Shown here piece after piece: positions 9,706 through 18,161 of a stretch of 64,000 nt of DNA; within the stretch, counting starts at the first letter, position 1, and each line of letters begins with the position of its first letter. Position numbers and translations under genes: made by a program. Source of the stretch: Streptomyces syringium (GTDB taxonomy: Bacteria > Actinomycetota > Actinomycetes > Streptomycetales > Streptomycetaceae). Location of the stretch: assembly GCF_017876625.1 (NCBI RefSeq), contig NZ_JAGIOH010000001.1, positions 4,733,501 to 4,797,500 on the forward strand, read 5' to 3'. Below the pieces are notes generated by a model. The model saw only the letters and a program-made list of their open reading frames with translations. It searched no databases and was not told the origin of the DNA.

Positions 9706-10139
9706 CGCGCCCCCTCCTCATGCGCGTGCGCGTCGCCGTCGACCGCGGCACGGTCCGGTACGACCCCCACGAGCGGCGGGAACAGCGCCGGGTGGTCCCC
9801 TCCCGGGTCGAGGGCGATGCCCGCGGGTTCTCCCATGCCGGGAATCACCACGTCCAGCAGCCGTGCGCCGAGGACGGTGACGTAGTCCCACTGCCGCCCG
9901 GCGTACTCGTCCAGCGCCTGGGCGAAGTCGGCCAGGGCCTCCTCGTCGGAGAAGGCGTGGATCCACCACACGCCCCCGTACGACGTGGTCCACAGCCCGC
10001 CCCGGTCGTCGAGCGGGACCAGCACGGGGGAGCGGCGGAAGCCGCCCAGCGCTGCCGCGAACTCGCGGCGGGCCGCGTCGAACGCCGCCGCGCCCCCCTC
10101 GTCGGTCCGCGTTGCCGTCTGATCCCCCGTCATGGTCAT
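9702..10139 (-). CDS. SseB-like domain protein
   Basis: 145 residues. The core (FAAALGGFRRSPVLVPLDD, GGLWTTSYGGVWWIHAFSDEEALADFA) matches the SseB N-terminal-like domain widespread in actinobacteria beside WXG and polymorphic-toxin genes. It is first in the operon that continues with the WXG-like and RHS genes, overlapping the next gene by four bases. The family has no firm biochemical role; involvement in export or toxin handling is inferred from context. The C-terminus (about 25 residues) is rich in Asp, His and Ala and poorly conserved in appearance. Confidence 0.75.
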   Translation of the reverse strand: MTMTGDQTATRTDEGGAAAFDAARREFAAALGGFRRSPVLVPLDDRGGLWTTSYGGVWWIHAFSDEEALADFAQALDEYAGRQWDYVTVLGARLLDVVIPGMGEPAGIALDPGGDHPALFPPLVGVVPDRAAVDGDAHAHEEGAR

Positions 10140-10190
10140 GACCGGGATGCTCGCACGCGCGATTTCGCAGCCGCAACCGGGAAGATCACG

Positions 10191-11702
10191 TCACTCCTTC
10201 GGGCAGACCACGTCCCCCGTCGGGCGGCGGCCCGTTGTCAGGAAGTCGGTGACCGTGCGGTCGCCGCAGGTGTTGCCGTTTGCCAAGTAGGCGCCGTGGC
10301 CGCCGGAGTCGACGGTGACGAGGCGGGCGCGGTCGCCGAAGGCCTCGCGCATTTTGAGGGCGCCGTGGTGGGGCGTGGCGGGGTCGCGGAGGTTTTGGAT
10401 CATGAGGATGTTCGAGGGGCCGCGGGGGGTGATGCGAACGGGTTTGTCGGCGGGGGCGGTCTTCCAGAAGGCGCAGGGCATGACGCCCGCCGGCATGCCC
10501 GCCGTGAGGGGGTGGCGGGCGCGGTCGGCGGTGACGGCGCGGGCGTAGGTGCGGAGGTCGTGGGGCCAGCTGACGTCGTTGCAGATGGTGCCGACCATGA
10601 CCGCCGTCTCACGCCCGCTGATCGGGCCGCCGGGCAGGACGTCGCGGACCGTCAGGGGGCCGGCCGTGTCACGGGCGGCCAGGATGAGTTCGGCGAGGGG
10701 CTCGAAGGCGTTCTTGCTGTAGAGCGTCTGCTGCAGGGCCTGGCGCAGGCGGTTGCCGGTGAGCGGGAAGTGCGCCGGATCGCTGAACTTCCGGGGCGCC
10801 GCGTCCAGTTCGGCCGCCAGCTTCAGGAACATCGGGCGGACGTCCTCGGGGCGCTCGGCCAGGCGGTGTGCGCGGTCGCGGGCCGGGTCGGCCGCCCAGG
10901 CGGCGAAGTCGGGGAAGCGGTCGTCCGTGCCGACGGACATGTTCGCCGACCAGCCCCGGGCGACCCGCTCCGGGTCGGGGTCGCCGTTGCTGTCCAGCAC
11001 CAGGCGGTCGGTGCGGTGCGGGTACTTCTGCGCGTACGTCGCCGCCACGTACGTGCCGTAGGAGGTGGCCCACGCCGACAGTTTCTCCTCGCCGAGGGCC
11101 CGGCGGAGGCTCTCGATGTCGCGGACCTCGTTGGCGGTGGAGATGTTGCGCAGCATGGCCCCGCCGTTGGTCTGGCAGGCGGCGGCCACGCGGCGGGCGC
11201 GGGCGACGTTCGCGGTGATGTCGCCGTCGGGGCCCGGCCAGGGGCGGAGGTGGGTGAGCTCGCGGTCGTCTTCGGAGACGCCGCAGTCGGCCGGGGTGCT
11301 GCCGCCGACGCCGCGCGGGTCGAAGGCGACGAGGTCGTACGCCCCGGCCGTCTGCTTCCGCAGCTCGGCGCCCTTGGCGGCCAGGCGGGCCACGCCCGAA
11401 CCGCCGGGGCCGCCCGGGATGGCCAGCAAGGTGCCGCGCCTGGCGGGGGAGTCGGCGCCGCGCAGCCGGGAGACGGCGAGGTCGACCCGCTGGCCGCCCG
11501 GGTCGCGGTAGTCCATCGGGACGGAGAGCGTCGCGCACTCGGTGGCGCCGGCCGGGCTCGGGCACGGCTTCCAGGTGAGGGCGGGTGCGGCGGGACGTGC
11601 GGCGGGGGCTGCCTGCACGGGGGCGGTGAGCGTCGCGGTGACCGCCGTGGTGGCGAGAGTCAGCAGGAGGGCCTTGCGGCGCGTCCGGTTCGAAAGTGGC
11701 AT
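10191..11702 (-). CDS. Secreted alpha/beta-hydrolase, tripeptidyl aminopeptidase (Tap) type
   Basis: About 503 residues with a Sec signal peptide (RTRRK then a 20-residue Ala/Leu/Thr-rich segment ending near PVQAAPA). It is of the Streptomyces SlpD/Tap family that removes tripeptides from exported proteins. Visible: oxyanion loop IPGGPGGSG, FDPRGVGGS, nucleophile Ser in ATSYGTY (residue about 214; the usual GxSxG has Ala in the first position), Asp in NLRDPATP, and His in DSGGHGAYL. Six or more cysteines fit an extracellular disulfide-bonded protein. ATG 11702 puts the signal peptide at the N-terminus; an upstream in-frame start at 11738 adds 12 residues. Monocistronic. Confidence 0.88.
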   Translation of the reverse strand: MPLSNRTRRKALLLTLATTAVTATLTAPVQAAPAARPAAPALTWKPCPSPAGATECATLSVPMDYRDPGGQRVDLAVSRLRGADSPARRGTLLAIPGGPGGSGVARLAAKGAELRKQTAGAYDLVAFDPRGVGGSTPADCGVSEDDRELTHLRPWPGPDGDITANVARARRVAAACQTNGGAMLRNISTANEVRDIESLRRALGEEKLSAWATSYGTYVAATYAQKYPHRTDRLVLDSNGDPDPERVARGWSANMSVGTDDRFPDFAAWAADPARDRAHRLAERPEDVRPMFLKLAAELDAAPRKFSDPAHFPLTGNRLRQALQQTLYSKNAFEPLAELILAARDTAGPLTVRDVLPGGPISGRETAVMVGTICNDVSWPHDLRTYARAVTADRARHPLTAGMPAGVMPCAFWKTAPADKPVRITPRGPSNILMIQNLRDPATPHHGALKMREAFGDRARLVTVDSGGHGAYLANGNTCGDRTVTDFLTTGRRPTGDVVCPKE

Positions 11703-11873
11703 GGGGAAAGGGTGGTTGACGCCCGGCGCCCTGCCCATCCGGCCAGCCGTTCCCCTGGGGGTGGGGGTAGCCCCCGGTGCCCGTCGGTCTCCGGACCCCC
11801 CACCGTCTCAAGACGGATGTGCGACCAACTCGCGTTCCCCTACCGTGTATTCGACCGACGGGAGGGGGATCGG

Positions 11874-13325
11874 GTGACCGGGTTCATGACCGACGGGCTG
11901 GCGGATCAAGCCCGTGCGCTGGCCGACGGGGAGGTGTCCTCGCGGATGCTCGTCGAGCGGGCGCTGGAGCGGATCGAGCGGACGCGGGCGACGGTGAACG
12001 CCTTCCGCAGGGTGCGGGCCGAGGCCGCACTGGCGGAGGCCGACGCGGCCGACCGGCGGCTGGCGGCGGGGGAGCGGCTGCCGCTGCTGGGCGTGCCGGT
12101 GGCGGTCAAGGACGACATGGACGTGGCGGGCGAGCCGACCGCGTTCGGGTGCCCCGGGCGGTTTCCGCCGAAGCGGGCCGACAGTGAGGCGGTGCGGCGG
12201 CTGCGGGCCGCGGGCGCGGTGATCGTCGGCAAGACGAACACTCCCGAGCTGGGGCAGTGGCCGGTCACCGAGGGGCCGGCCTTCGGGGTGACGCGCAACC
12301 CGTGGCAACTGGAGCACACCCCCGGCGGGTCGTCGGGCGGCTCCGCCGCGGCCGTCGCCGCCGGGCTCGTACCGGCCGCGCTGGGGTCGGACGGGGCGGG
12401 ATCGATCCGTATCCCCGCCGCCTGGACGCTTCTGGTGGGCATCAAGCCGCAGCGGGGCCGGATCTCCACCTGGCCGGACGCGGAGGCGTTCCGGGGCATC
12501 ACCTGTGACGGTCCGCTGGCCCGGACGGTCGCCGACGCGGCGCTCCTGCTGCACTCGGCGAGCGGCTCGCACGCCGGTGATCTGCACCGGCCGCCGGCCG
12601 TCGACCTGCTGACGGCGGCGGGCCGCGAGCCGCGGCGGCTGCGGATCGCGCTCTCGCTGCGGCCCGCCTTCGCGGTGGTCCGGCAGCGGCTCGACCCGGT
12701 CGTCCGGGCAGCGACGGTACGGACCGGGGAGCGGCTGGCGGCGCTCGGGCACGAGGTCGTGGAGGAGGAGCCGCGCTACGGGCTGATCGGGCTGTCGTTC
12801 GTGCCGCGGTCGATGGCCGGCATCCGGGACTGGGTCGGGCGGGTGCCCGATCCGTCGCTGCTGGATCCCCGTACGCGGGTGAACGCGCGCGGCGGGCTGC
12901 TGCTCGGCGGCGGGGTGCTGCGTGTGGCGAGGGCCGCGGAGGGGCCGCTGCGGCGGCGGGCGGGGGAGCTCTTCGGCCGGTTCGACGTGGTCCTGACCCC
13001 CACCACGGCGGTGCCGCCGCCGCGGACCGGGGAGCTGGCGGAGCTGTCCAGCCACCGGACGGACGCGACGATGATCGCGGCCTGCCCCTACACCTGGCCC
13101 TGGAACGTGCTGGGCTGGCCGGGGGTGAACGTCCCCGCGGGCTTCACCCCCGACGGGCTGCCGCTGGGCGTACAGCTCCTCGGCCCGGCGAACAGCGAGC
13201 CGCTGCTGATCTCGCTCGCCGCGCAACTGGAGGCGGACCAGCGGTGGTACGAGCGGTGGCCGGACGTGGCCGGGCGGAGCGCTCCGCTCAGCGCGGGATG
13301 CCGCTCGACAGGGCCCACAGCGTGA
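11874..13325 (+). CDS. Amidase of the amidase-signature family
   Basis: 483 residues. Hydrolyses a carboxamide; the substrate is unknown. The Ser-cisSer-Lys triad is visible: Lys79 in PVAVKDD, cis-Ser154 in GGSSGGSA, and nucleophile Ser177 in GSDGAGSIRIPA (the usual form is GSDTGGS). The substrate-pocket region ends with 'LGWPGVNVPAGF' and 'GLPLGVQLLG', also typical. Long read-through in the same frame exists upstream, but GTG 11874 is preceded by GGAGGGGG at ideal distance. It is not next to gatC or gatB, so it is not the tRNA amidotransferase subunit. Its last 38 bases overlap a small membrane-protein gene on the other strand. Confidence 0.9.
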   Translation: MTGFMTDGLADQARALADGEVSSRMLVERALERIERTRATVNAFRRVRAEAALAEADAADRRLAAGERLPLLGVPVAVKDDMDVAGEPTAFGCPGRFPPKRADSEAVRRLRAAGAVIVGKTNTPELGQWPVTEGPAFGVTRNPWQLEHTPGGSSGGSAAAVAAGLVPAALGSDGAGSIRIPAAWTLLVGIKPQRGRISTWPDAEAFRGITCDGPLARTVADAALLLHSASGSHAGDLHRPPAVDLLTAAGREPRRLRIALSLRPAFAVVRQRLDPVVRAATVRTGERLAALGHEVVEEEPRYGLIGLSFVPRSMAGIRDWVGRVPDPSLLDPRTRVNARGGLLLGGGVLRVARAAEGPLRRRAGELFGRFDVVLTPTTAVPPPRTGELAELSSHRTDATMIAACPYTWPWNVLGWPGVNVPAGFTPDGLPLGVQLLGPANSEPLLISLAAQLEADQRWYERWPDVAGRSAPLSAGCRSTGPTA

Positions 13326-13458
13326 GGACGGCGACGATCGGGGTGATGACGACGAGCGCGAGGCCCCCGGGATTGCGGTGGTGGTAGACCCAGCGGTTTC
13401 CGTACCGCTGGCGGACCAGGAGCGGTTCGCTGTCGTGGTGGCGACTCAGGCGACTCAT
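13288..13458 (-). CDS. Small single-pass membrane protein
   Basis: 56 residues: a polar, His/Arg-rich first half (MSRLSRHHDSEPLL, RYGNRWVYHHRNPGG) and a single hydrophobic segment of about 20 residues (LALVVITPIVAVLTLWAL) near the C-terminus. Predicted type: C-tail-anchored or N-in membrane peptide. The stop lies inside the 3' end of the convergent amidase gene. It begins with ATG and is the only sensible coding reading of this stretch, but it is short and unassigned. Confidence 0.6.
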   Translation of the reverse strand: MSRLSRHHDSEPLLVRQRYGNRWVYHHRNPGGLALVVITPIVAVLTLWALSSGIPR

Positions 13459-13582
13459 GGGATCAGCCTACGGACGCCTGTTCGATGATGCGTCAGTTTT
13501 ACGGCCGGGCCGGTGGCTTGTGGCAAGGCCGTCACGGAGCGGGGACAGCGCCATCATGCGCGGGCGCCCCGCGCGTGGCCGA

Positions 13583-14284
13583 CTACGGCGCGAGGATGTC
13601 CAGTTCGGCCATCGCTCCGCTGGCGATCTCGCGGGTCAGGGCCTCGGCGCGGGCCGCGTCCCGTTCCCGTACGGCCTCGGCGACGCGGACGTGCAGGGTG
13701 ACGGCGGCCGGGTCGGGGTCGGTGAACATCACCTGGTGATGGGTGCGGCCGGTCAGTACCTCGGCGACGACGTCGCCGAGCCGGGCGAACATCTCATTGC
13801 CGGAGGCGCGCAGGATGACGCGGTGGAAGGCGATGTCGTGGACCAGATAGGCGTCCAGCTGCTGGCCGCGCGAGGTGGCGACCATGCCCAGGGCGTGGTC
13901 CGTCAGCTCGGCGCACTGCCCGGGCGTCGCGAGGTGGGCGGCGAGGCCCGCCGCGACGGGTTCCACGGCCGAGCGCAGCACGGTCAGCGAGCGCAGCTGG
14001 CGCGGGCGGTCGGCGCCCGCGAGGCGCCAGCGGATGACCTGCGGGTCGTAGACGTTCCACTCCTCGGTGGGCAGGACCGTCACCCCGACCCGGCGCCGGG
14101 AGGCGACCAGCCGCATGGACTCCAGCACGCGTATCGCCTCGCGGATGACCGTGCGCGAGACGTCGAAGCGCTGCTCCAGCTCGTCGGTGCGCAGCACGCT
14201 GCCGGGCGGGTACTCGCCGGCCGTGATCGCGGGCCCGAGGGATTGCAGCACGCGCGCGTGCAACCCCTGCCCCTGGTTCTCCAT
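13583..14284 (-). CDS. GntR/FadR-family regulator of the gluconate locus
   Basis: 233 residues. N-terminal winged helix (about 8-75) with LEQRFDVSRTVIREAIRVLE as the recognition helix region, then an all-helical FCD ligand-binding domain (about 90-220) with the metal-coordinating pattern LDAYLVHDIAFHRVIL, 'GRTHHQ' and 'HVRVAEAV'. It diverges from the gluconokinase and permease genes, so it most likely represses them and senses gluconate or 6-phosphogluconate (inference from context). Candidate operators lie between the two genes at 14348-14392. Start ATG 14284. Confidence 0.85.
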   Translation of the reverse strand: MENQGQGLHARVLQSLGPAITAGEYPPGSVLRTDELEQRFDVSRTVIREAIRVLESMRLVASRRRVGVTVLPTEEWNVYDPQVIRWRLAGADRPRQLRSLTVLRSAVEPVAAGLAAHLATPGQCAELTDHALGMVATSRGQQLDAYLVHDIAFHRVILRASGNEMFARLGDVVAEVLTGRTHHQVMFTDPDPAAVTLHVRVAEAVRERDAARAEALTREIASGAMAELDILAP

Positions 14285-14347
14285 GCGCTCAGCCTACGGT
14301 TTCCGCCGGCCGGCCCCGGCCGCGCGTGCGATATCGCGAGAGCCAAT

Positions 14348-14392
14348 TAAGTATGACTTTTAAGTCACGGGGTCTTGAATACGTCGTACTTA
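14348..14392. promoter_or_regulatory. Candidate operators of the gluconate regulator
   Basis: The divergent intergenic region contains an imperfect inverted repeat TAAGTATGAC (14348-14357) ... GTCGTACTTA (14383-14392), a short hairpin GACTT-TT-AAGTC (14355-14366) and the exact palindrome TACGTCGTA (14380-14388). AT-rich palindromes of this kind, with a TAC/GTA core, are typical of FadR-subfamily GntR sites. Binding is not shown. Confidence 0.45.
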
Positions 14393-14451
14393 TGGGCTTG
14401 AGTGTCCGCATCGCCAAAGGCGTCGAGGTCAACGAGGACAGCGAGGTAGCG

Positions 14452-14961
14452 ATGCAGGCCCCCCATCCCCCTGTCGTGGCCGTCATGGGCGTGTCCGGCA
14501 CGGGCAAGACCACGGTCGGCCCGCTGGTGGCGGACGCCCTCGGCGTCCCCTACGCCGAGGGCGACGACTTCCACCCGCCCGCGAACATCGCCAAGATGAG
14601 CGCCGGCACCCCGCTGGACGACGCCGACCGCGCCCCCTGGCTCGACGCCATCGGCGCCTGGGCGCACGGGCGCGCCGGACGAGGGGGAGTGGTGAGCTGC
14701 TCGGCCCTCAAGCGCGCCTATCGCGACCGGCTGCGTGCCGCGGCCCCCGGCATCGTCTTCCTCCACCTCACCGGCGACCGGGCACTGATCGCCGAGCGGA
14801 TGGAGGCCCGCAAGGGGCACTTCATGACCACCCGGCTGCTGGAATCGCAGTTCGCGGCCCTGGAGCCGCTGGACGCGGACGAGGTGGGCGTCGCGGTCGA
14901 CGTCGCGCCCGACCCGGACGCCATCGCCCGCCGGGCGACGGCCGCACTGCGGCACCTCTGA
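14452..14961 (+). CDS. gntK: Gluconokinase
   Basis: Phosphorylates gluconate to 6-phosphogluconate for the pentose phosphate pathway. 169 residues, standard for the family. The P-loop GVSGTGKT is at residues 13-20; GDDFHPPANIAKMSAGTPLDDADRAPWL and 'VSCSALKRAYRDRLR' are gluconokinase signatures, and HFMTTRLLESQFAALE is the C-terminal signature. ATG 14452 with GAGG nine bases before it is preferred to longer readings from 14326, which would run through the operator region. The permease follows 46 bases downstream, so the two form an operon. Confidence 0.94.
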   Translation: MQAPHPPVVAVMGVSGTGKTTVGPLVADALGVPYAEGDDFHPPANIAKMSAGTPLDDADRAPWLDAIGAWAHGRAGRGGVVSCSALKRAYRDRLRAAAPGIVFLHLTGDRALIAERMEARKGHFMTTRLLESQFAALEPLDADEVGVAVDVAPDPDAIARRATAALRHL

Positions 14962-15007
14962 CATCTTTTTCGGCCCCCCTTCCCCTCCCACCTCTTCAGG
15001 AAGCCCC

Positions 15008-16405
15008 GTGAGCACTCTCAGCGTCGAGATGCTGGCCGCGGCCCCCGCCGAACCGATCACTTCGGCAGGTCACGCACAGCTGGGCATCGCCGTCCTCGTC
15101 GGCATCGCCGTCATCGTCCTCCTCATCACCCGCTTCAAGCTGCACGCCTTTCTGTCGCTGACCATCGGATCGCTGGTGCTCGGCGCCGTCGCGGGCGCAC
15201 CGCTCGACAAGGTCATCACGGGCTTCACGACCGGGCTCGGCGCCACGGTCGCGGGAGTCGGCGTGCTGATCGCGCTCGGCGCGATCCTGGGCAAGCTGCT
15301 CGCCGACTCCGGCGGCGCCGACCAGATCGTGGACACGATCCTGGCCAAGGCGGGCCGCCGCTCGATGCCGTGGGCGATGGTGCTGATCGCGTCCGTCATC
15401 GGGCTGCCGCTCTTCTTCGAGGTCGGCATCGTGCTGCTGATCCCGGTGGTGCTGCTGGTCGCCAAGCGCGGCAACTACTCGCTGATGCGCATCGGCATCC
15501 CCGCGCTCGCCGGGCTGTCCGTGATGCACGGCCTCGTGCCGCCGCACCCCGGCCCGCTCGTCGCCATCGACGCGATCGGCGCGAACCTCGGGGTGACGCT
15601 CGCGCTCGGCGTGCTCGTCGCCGTGCCGACCGCGGTCATCGCGGGCCCGCTGTTCTCCCGCGTCGCCGCCCGCTGGGTCGACATCACCCCGCCCGAGAAG
15701 CTGATACCCCAGCGGCCCTCGGAGGACCTCGAACGCCGCCCGGGCTTCGCGGCCACCGTCGCGACCGTGCTGCTGCCGGTGGTGCTGATGCTGGCCAAGG
15801 CGCTCGTCGACATCGTCGTCGACGACCCGAAGAACCACGTCCAGCGGGTCACCGACGTCATCGGATCACCGATGATCGCGCTGCTCGCCGCCGTTCTCGT
15901 CGGCATGTTCACCCTCGGCCGGGCCGCGGGCTTCGGCCGTGACCGGCTGGCCGGGACCGTCGAGAAGTCGCTGGTGCCCATCGCCGGCATCCTGCTGATC
16001 GTCGGCGCGGGCGGCGGATTCAAGCAGACCCTGATCGACGTGGGCGTCGGGCAGATGATCCTGGACTTCTCCGAGGACTGGTCCGTCTCCGCGCTGCTGC
16101 TGGCCTGGCTGATCGCGGTCGGCATCCGGCTGGCGACCGGCTCGGCGACGGTGGCCACGATCTCCGCCGCGGGACTGGTCGCCCCGCTCGCCGCCGACAT
16201 GAGCACGACCCACTCCGCCCTCCTCGTCCTGGCCGTCGGCGCGGGCTCGCTGTTCTTCAGCCACGTCAACGACGCCGGATTCTGGCTGGTGAAGGAGTAC
16301 TTCGGCATGGACATCGGCCAGACGATCAAGACGTGGTCGGTGATGGAGACGATCATCTCGGTCGTCGGGATCGGCTTCGTGATGCTGCTGTCGCTGGTGT
16401 TGTAG
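15008..16405 (+). CDS. gntP: Gluconate:H+ symporter, GntP family
   Basis: Imports gluconate across the membrane with protons. 465 residues with about 12-14 hydrophobic segments spread along the chain. Family features visible: LPLFFEVGIVLLIP near residue 140, MHGLVPPHPGPL near 180, 'GAGGGFKQTL' near 338, and the C-terminal 'HVNDAGFWLVKEYFGM'. GTG 15008 follows an AGGA site. It forms an operon with gluconokinase and is presumably controlled by the divergent GntR regulator. Confidence 0.93.
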   Translation: MSTLSVEMLAAAPAEPITSAGHAQLGIAVLVGIAVIVLLITRFKLHAFLSLTIGSLVLGAVAGAPLDKVITGFTTGLGATVAGVGVLIALGAILGKLLADSGGADQIVDTILAKAGRRSMPWAMVLIASVIGLPLFFEVGIVLLIPVVLLVAKRGNYSLMRIGIPALAGLSVMHGLVPPHPGPLVAIDAIGANLGVTLALGVLVAVPTAVIAGPLFSRVAARWVDITPPEKLIPQRPSEDLERRPGFAATVATVLLPVVLMLAKALVDIVVDDPKNHVQRVTDVIGSPMIALLAAVLVGMFTLGRAAGFGRDRLAGTVEKSLVPIAGILLIVGAGGGFKQTLIDVGVGQMILDFSEDWSVSALLLAWLIAVGIRLATGSATVATISAAGLVAPLAADMSTTHSALLVLAVGAGSLFFSHVNDAGFWLVKEYFGMDIGQTIKTWSVMETIISVVGIGFVMLLSLVL

Positions 16406-16455
16406 GGGGTAGGTGGCGGGGGGGATTGCCCCTCCCCGCCCCTTCCCGATTCTTG

Positions 16456-16557
16456 TCCTCAAGCGCCGGACGGGCTGGGTGTGCCGTGTCCCCAAGCGCC
16501 GGACGGGCTGGGTGTGCCGTGTCCCCAGGCGCCGGACGGGCTGGGTGTGTCGCCTAG
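16456..16557. repeat. 33-bp tandem repeat containing the dispersed CGCCGGACGGGCTG element
   Basis: Three head-to-tail copies begin at 16461, 16494 and 16527, each carrying GCGCCGGACGGGCTGGGTG; the spacer GTGCCGTGTCCCC is nearly identical. The third copy runs to the stop codon of the monooxygenase gene. The core is the intergenic element seen elsewhere in this window. Confidence 0.85.
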
Positions 16558-18092
16558 CCCGACACCTCCGACACCTGCGCCAGGTACGGCGCGACGTCCG
16601 CCGGGTCGTCCGTCGCCAGGCCCACGTAGCCGTCCGGGCGGATCAGGAACAGCCCCGAGCCGTAGGCCGCCTTGGCGTGCCCCTCCGTGTCCAGCAGGTC
16701 CGCCGCCGGGCCGCCGCTCACGCGGTACGTGCGTATCCACGCGGCGTCCGGCGCCGCACATTCCACGTCACCCACCGCCAGCAGCGTGAAGTGCGGGCCC
16801 CGGAAGGCATCGAAGAGGCGGACGGCCGTGCCCGAGGCGTCCACGCAGGGCGCGTCGGGGGCGCGGTCACCCGCCCGCAGGGCGCCCTCGGGCAGGCCCC
16901 GGCGCAACTCCCGGGTGAGGGGGCTCTCGCGGTAGTTGAGGGTCAGCTGGTGGGTCTCGCGGCCGCGCAGGCTCGGGCCGCCGCCGGTCTGGTCGGCCTG
17001 GTGGACGCTGGTGGACAGGCGGAGCACGTCGGCGGCGACCCGCGTCCGCTCGGTGTCGTAGGTGTCGAGCAGCGCGTCGGGCGCGCCGAGCCGCAGCACC
17101 GCGCCCAGCTTCCAGCCGAGGTTGTACGCGTCCTGGACGCTGGTGTTCAGGCCCTGGCCGCCCGCCGGGGAGTGGACGTGCGCCGCGTCCCCGGCGAGCA
17201 GGACCCGGCCGGTGCGGAACCGCTCGGCCATGGCGGCCCGCGCCCGGAAGGCGGAGGCCCACCGCACCTCGCCGGTGCGCACTCCCGGATGCCCGGTGCG
17301 CTCGGTGATCAGGCGGGCCAGGGCCTCGGGAGTGGCGTCGCGGGACGGGTCGGGCTCGTGGGAGGTGTCATTGAAGCCGGCCATGACCTGCCAGGTCTCC
17401 ACGTTCTCCAGCGGGCGCAGGGCGAGGATGCCGCCCTCGGCGCGGGGCCACATGTGCCAGTGGTCGCGGTCCAGCAGCTCCCCTTCCACCATCACGTCGG
17501 CGATCAGCACCGCGCGCGCGTCGACCTGCTCGCCGGTGAAGGCGATGCCGAGCGCCTTGCGGACGGTGCTGCGCCCGCCGTCGGCCGCGACCAGATACTC
17601 CGCCCGTACGGTCTGCTCGGCGCCGCCCGCGTCCCGCAGGGTGGCCGTGACGCCGTCCGCGTCGTGCTCGAAGCCGGTCAGCTCGGTGCCGAACTCCACC
17701 CGGCCGCCCAGCTCTTCGAGCCGCGCGGTGAGGATCTCCACCGTGCGCCACTGGGGGATCATCAGGATCTCGCCGTAGGGCACGCCGGGCGACGGCTCGG
17801 CCGGCTCGACGATCCGCTGCTCTCCGACGCGGGTGGTGCCGTCCCAGATCCGCACGATCGGGCACGGGCCCCCGGCGGCCCACAGAGCGTCGATCGCGCC
17901 CAGGTCGTCGAGCACCTCCTGGCTGCGCGGCTGGATGCCGGTGCCGCGCGAACCGGGGAAGCCGCGCTCGGAGCGGTCGACGATGCGGTGCCGGACGCCG
18001 CGCCGGGCGAGGTCGATGGCGAGAACGAGACCGGTCGGCCCGGCACCGGAGATCAGGACCTCGGTGGCGGGGCTGGTCGGGGGCAGGCCCAT
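16554..18092 (-). CDS. FAD-dependent aromatic monooxygenase (PHBH family)
   Basis: 512 residues; hydroxylates an unidentified aromatic or polyketide-like substrate with NAD(P)H and O2. The dinucleotide fold GAGPTG is at residues 16-21, followed by 'DRSERGFPGSRGTGIQPRS'; the DG motif appears as 'VAADGGRSTVRK' and the second FAD motif as 'GDAAHVHSPAGGQGLN'. A C-terminal thioredoxin-like domain (about 390-510) completes the MhpA/RdmE-type architecture. GGAGG stands seven bases before ATG 18092. Divergent to a TetR regulator, with a matching operator just upstream of this start. Self-standing gene: drug-inactivating or xenobiotic role possible. Confidence 0.9.
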   Translation of the reverse strand: MGLPPTSPATEVLISGAGPTGLVLAIDLARRGVRHRIVDRSERGFPGSRGTGIQPRSQEVLDDLGAIDALWAAGGPCPIVRIWDGTTRVGEQRIVEPAEPSPGVPYGEILMIPQWRTVEILTARLEELGGRVEFGTELTGFEHDADGVTATLRDAGGAEQTVRAEYLVAADGGRSTVRKALGIAFTGEQVDARAVLIADVMVEGELLDRDHWHMWPRAEGGILALRPLENVETWQVMAGFNDTSHEPDPSRDATPEALARLITERTGHPGVRTGEVRWASAFRARAAMAERFRTGRVLLAGDAAHVHSPAGGQGLNTSVQDAYNLGWKLGAVLRLGAPDALLDTYDTERTRVAADVLRLSTSVHQADQTGGGPSLRGRETHQLTLNYRESPLTRELRRGLPEGALRAGDRAPDAPCVDASGTAVRLFDAFRGPHFTLLAVGDVECAAPDAAWIRTYRVSGGPAADLLDTEGHAKAAYGSGLFLIRPDGYVGLATDDPADVAPYLAQVSEVSG

Positions 18093-18101
18093 GAGAGCCT
18101 C

Positions 18102-18116
18102 CTTAACGTCGTTAAG
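18102..18116. promoter_or_regulatory. TetR operator 1, CTTAACGTCGTTAAG
   Basis: Perfect 15-bp palindrome (central T) lying ten bases upstream of the monooxygenase start, on top of its ribosome site and leader. Repression from here would block that gene directly. Confidence 0.7.
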
Positions 18117-18138
18117 TTCGCTGTTCCCCAAGCCTGAA

Positions 18139-18153
18139 CTGAACGGCGTTAAG
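18139..18153. promoter_or_regulatory. TetR operator 2, CTGAACGGCGTTAAG
   Basis: Same motif as operator 1 with two mismatches, placed nine bases before the TetR gene start. The pair suggests shared autoregulation of the divergent genes. Confidence 0.6.
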
Positions 18154-18161
18154 CTGTCAAG

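Noticed and set aside
9720..11873. Long open frame upstream of, and in the same frame as, the amidase gene
   Set aside because: It is the antisense of the peptidase gene and of the SseB-like region; the amidase begins at GTG 11874 with a clear ribosome site.
16461..16557. Short CRISPR-like array
   Set aside because: Only three copies, spacers nearly identical, no cas genes; it is the dispersed element in tandem.
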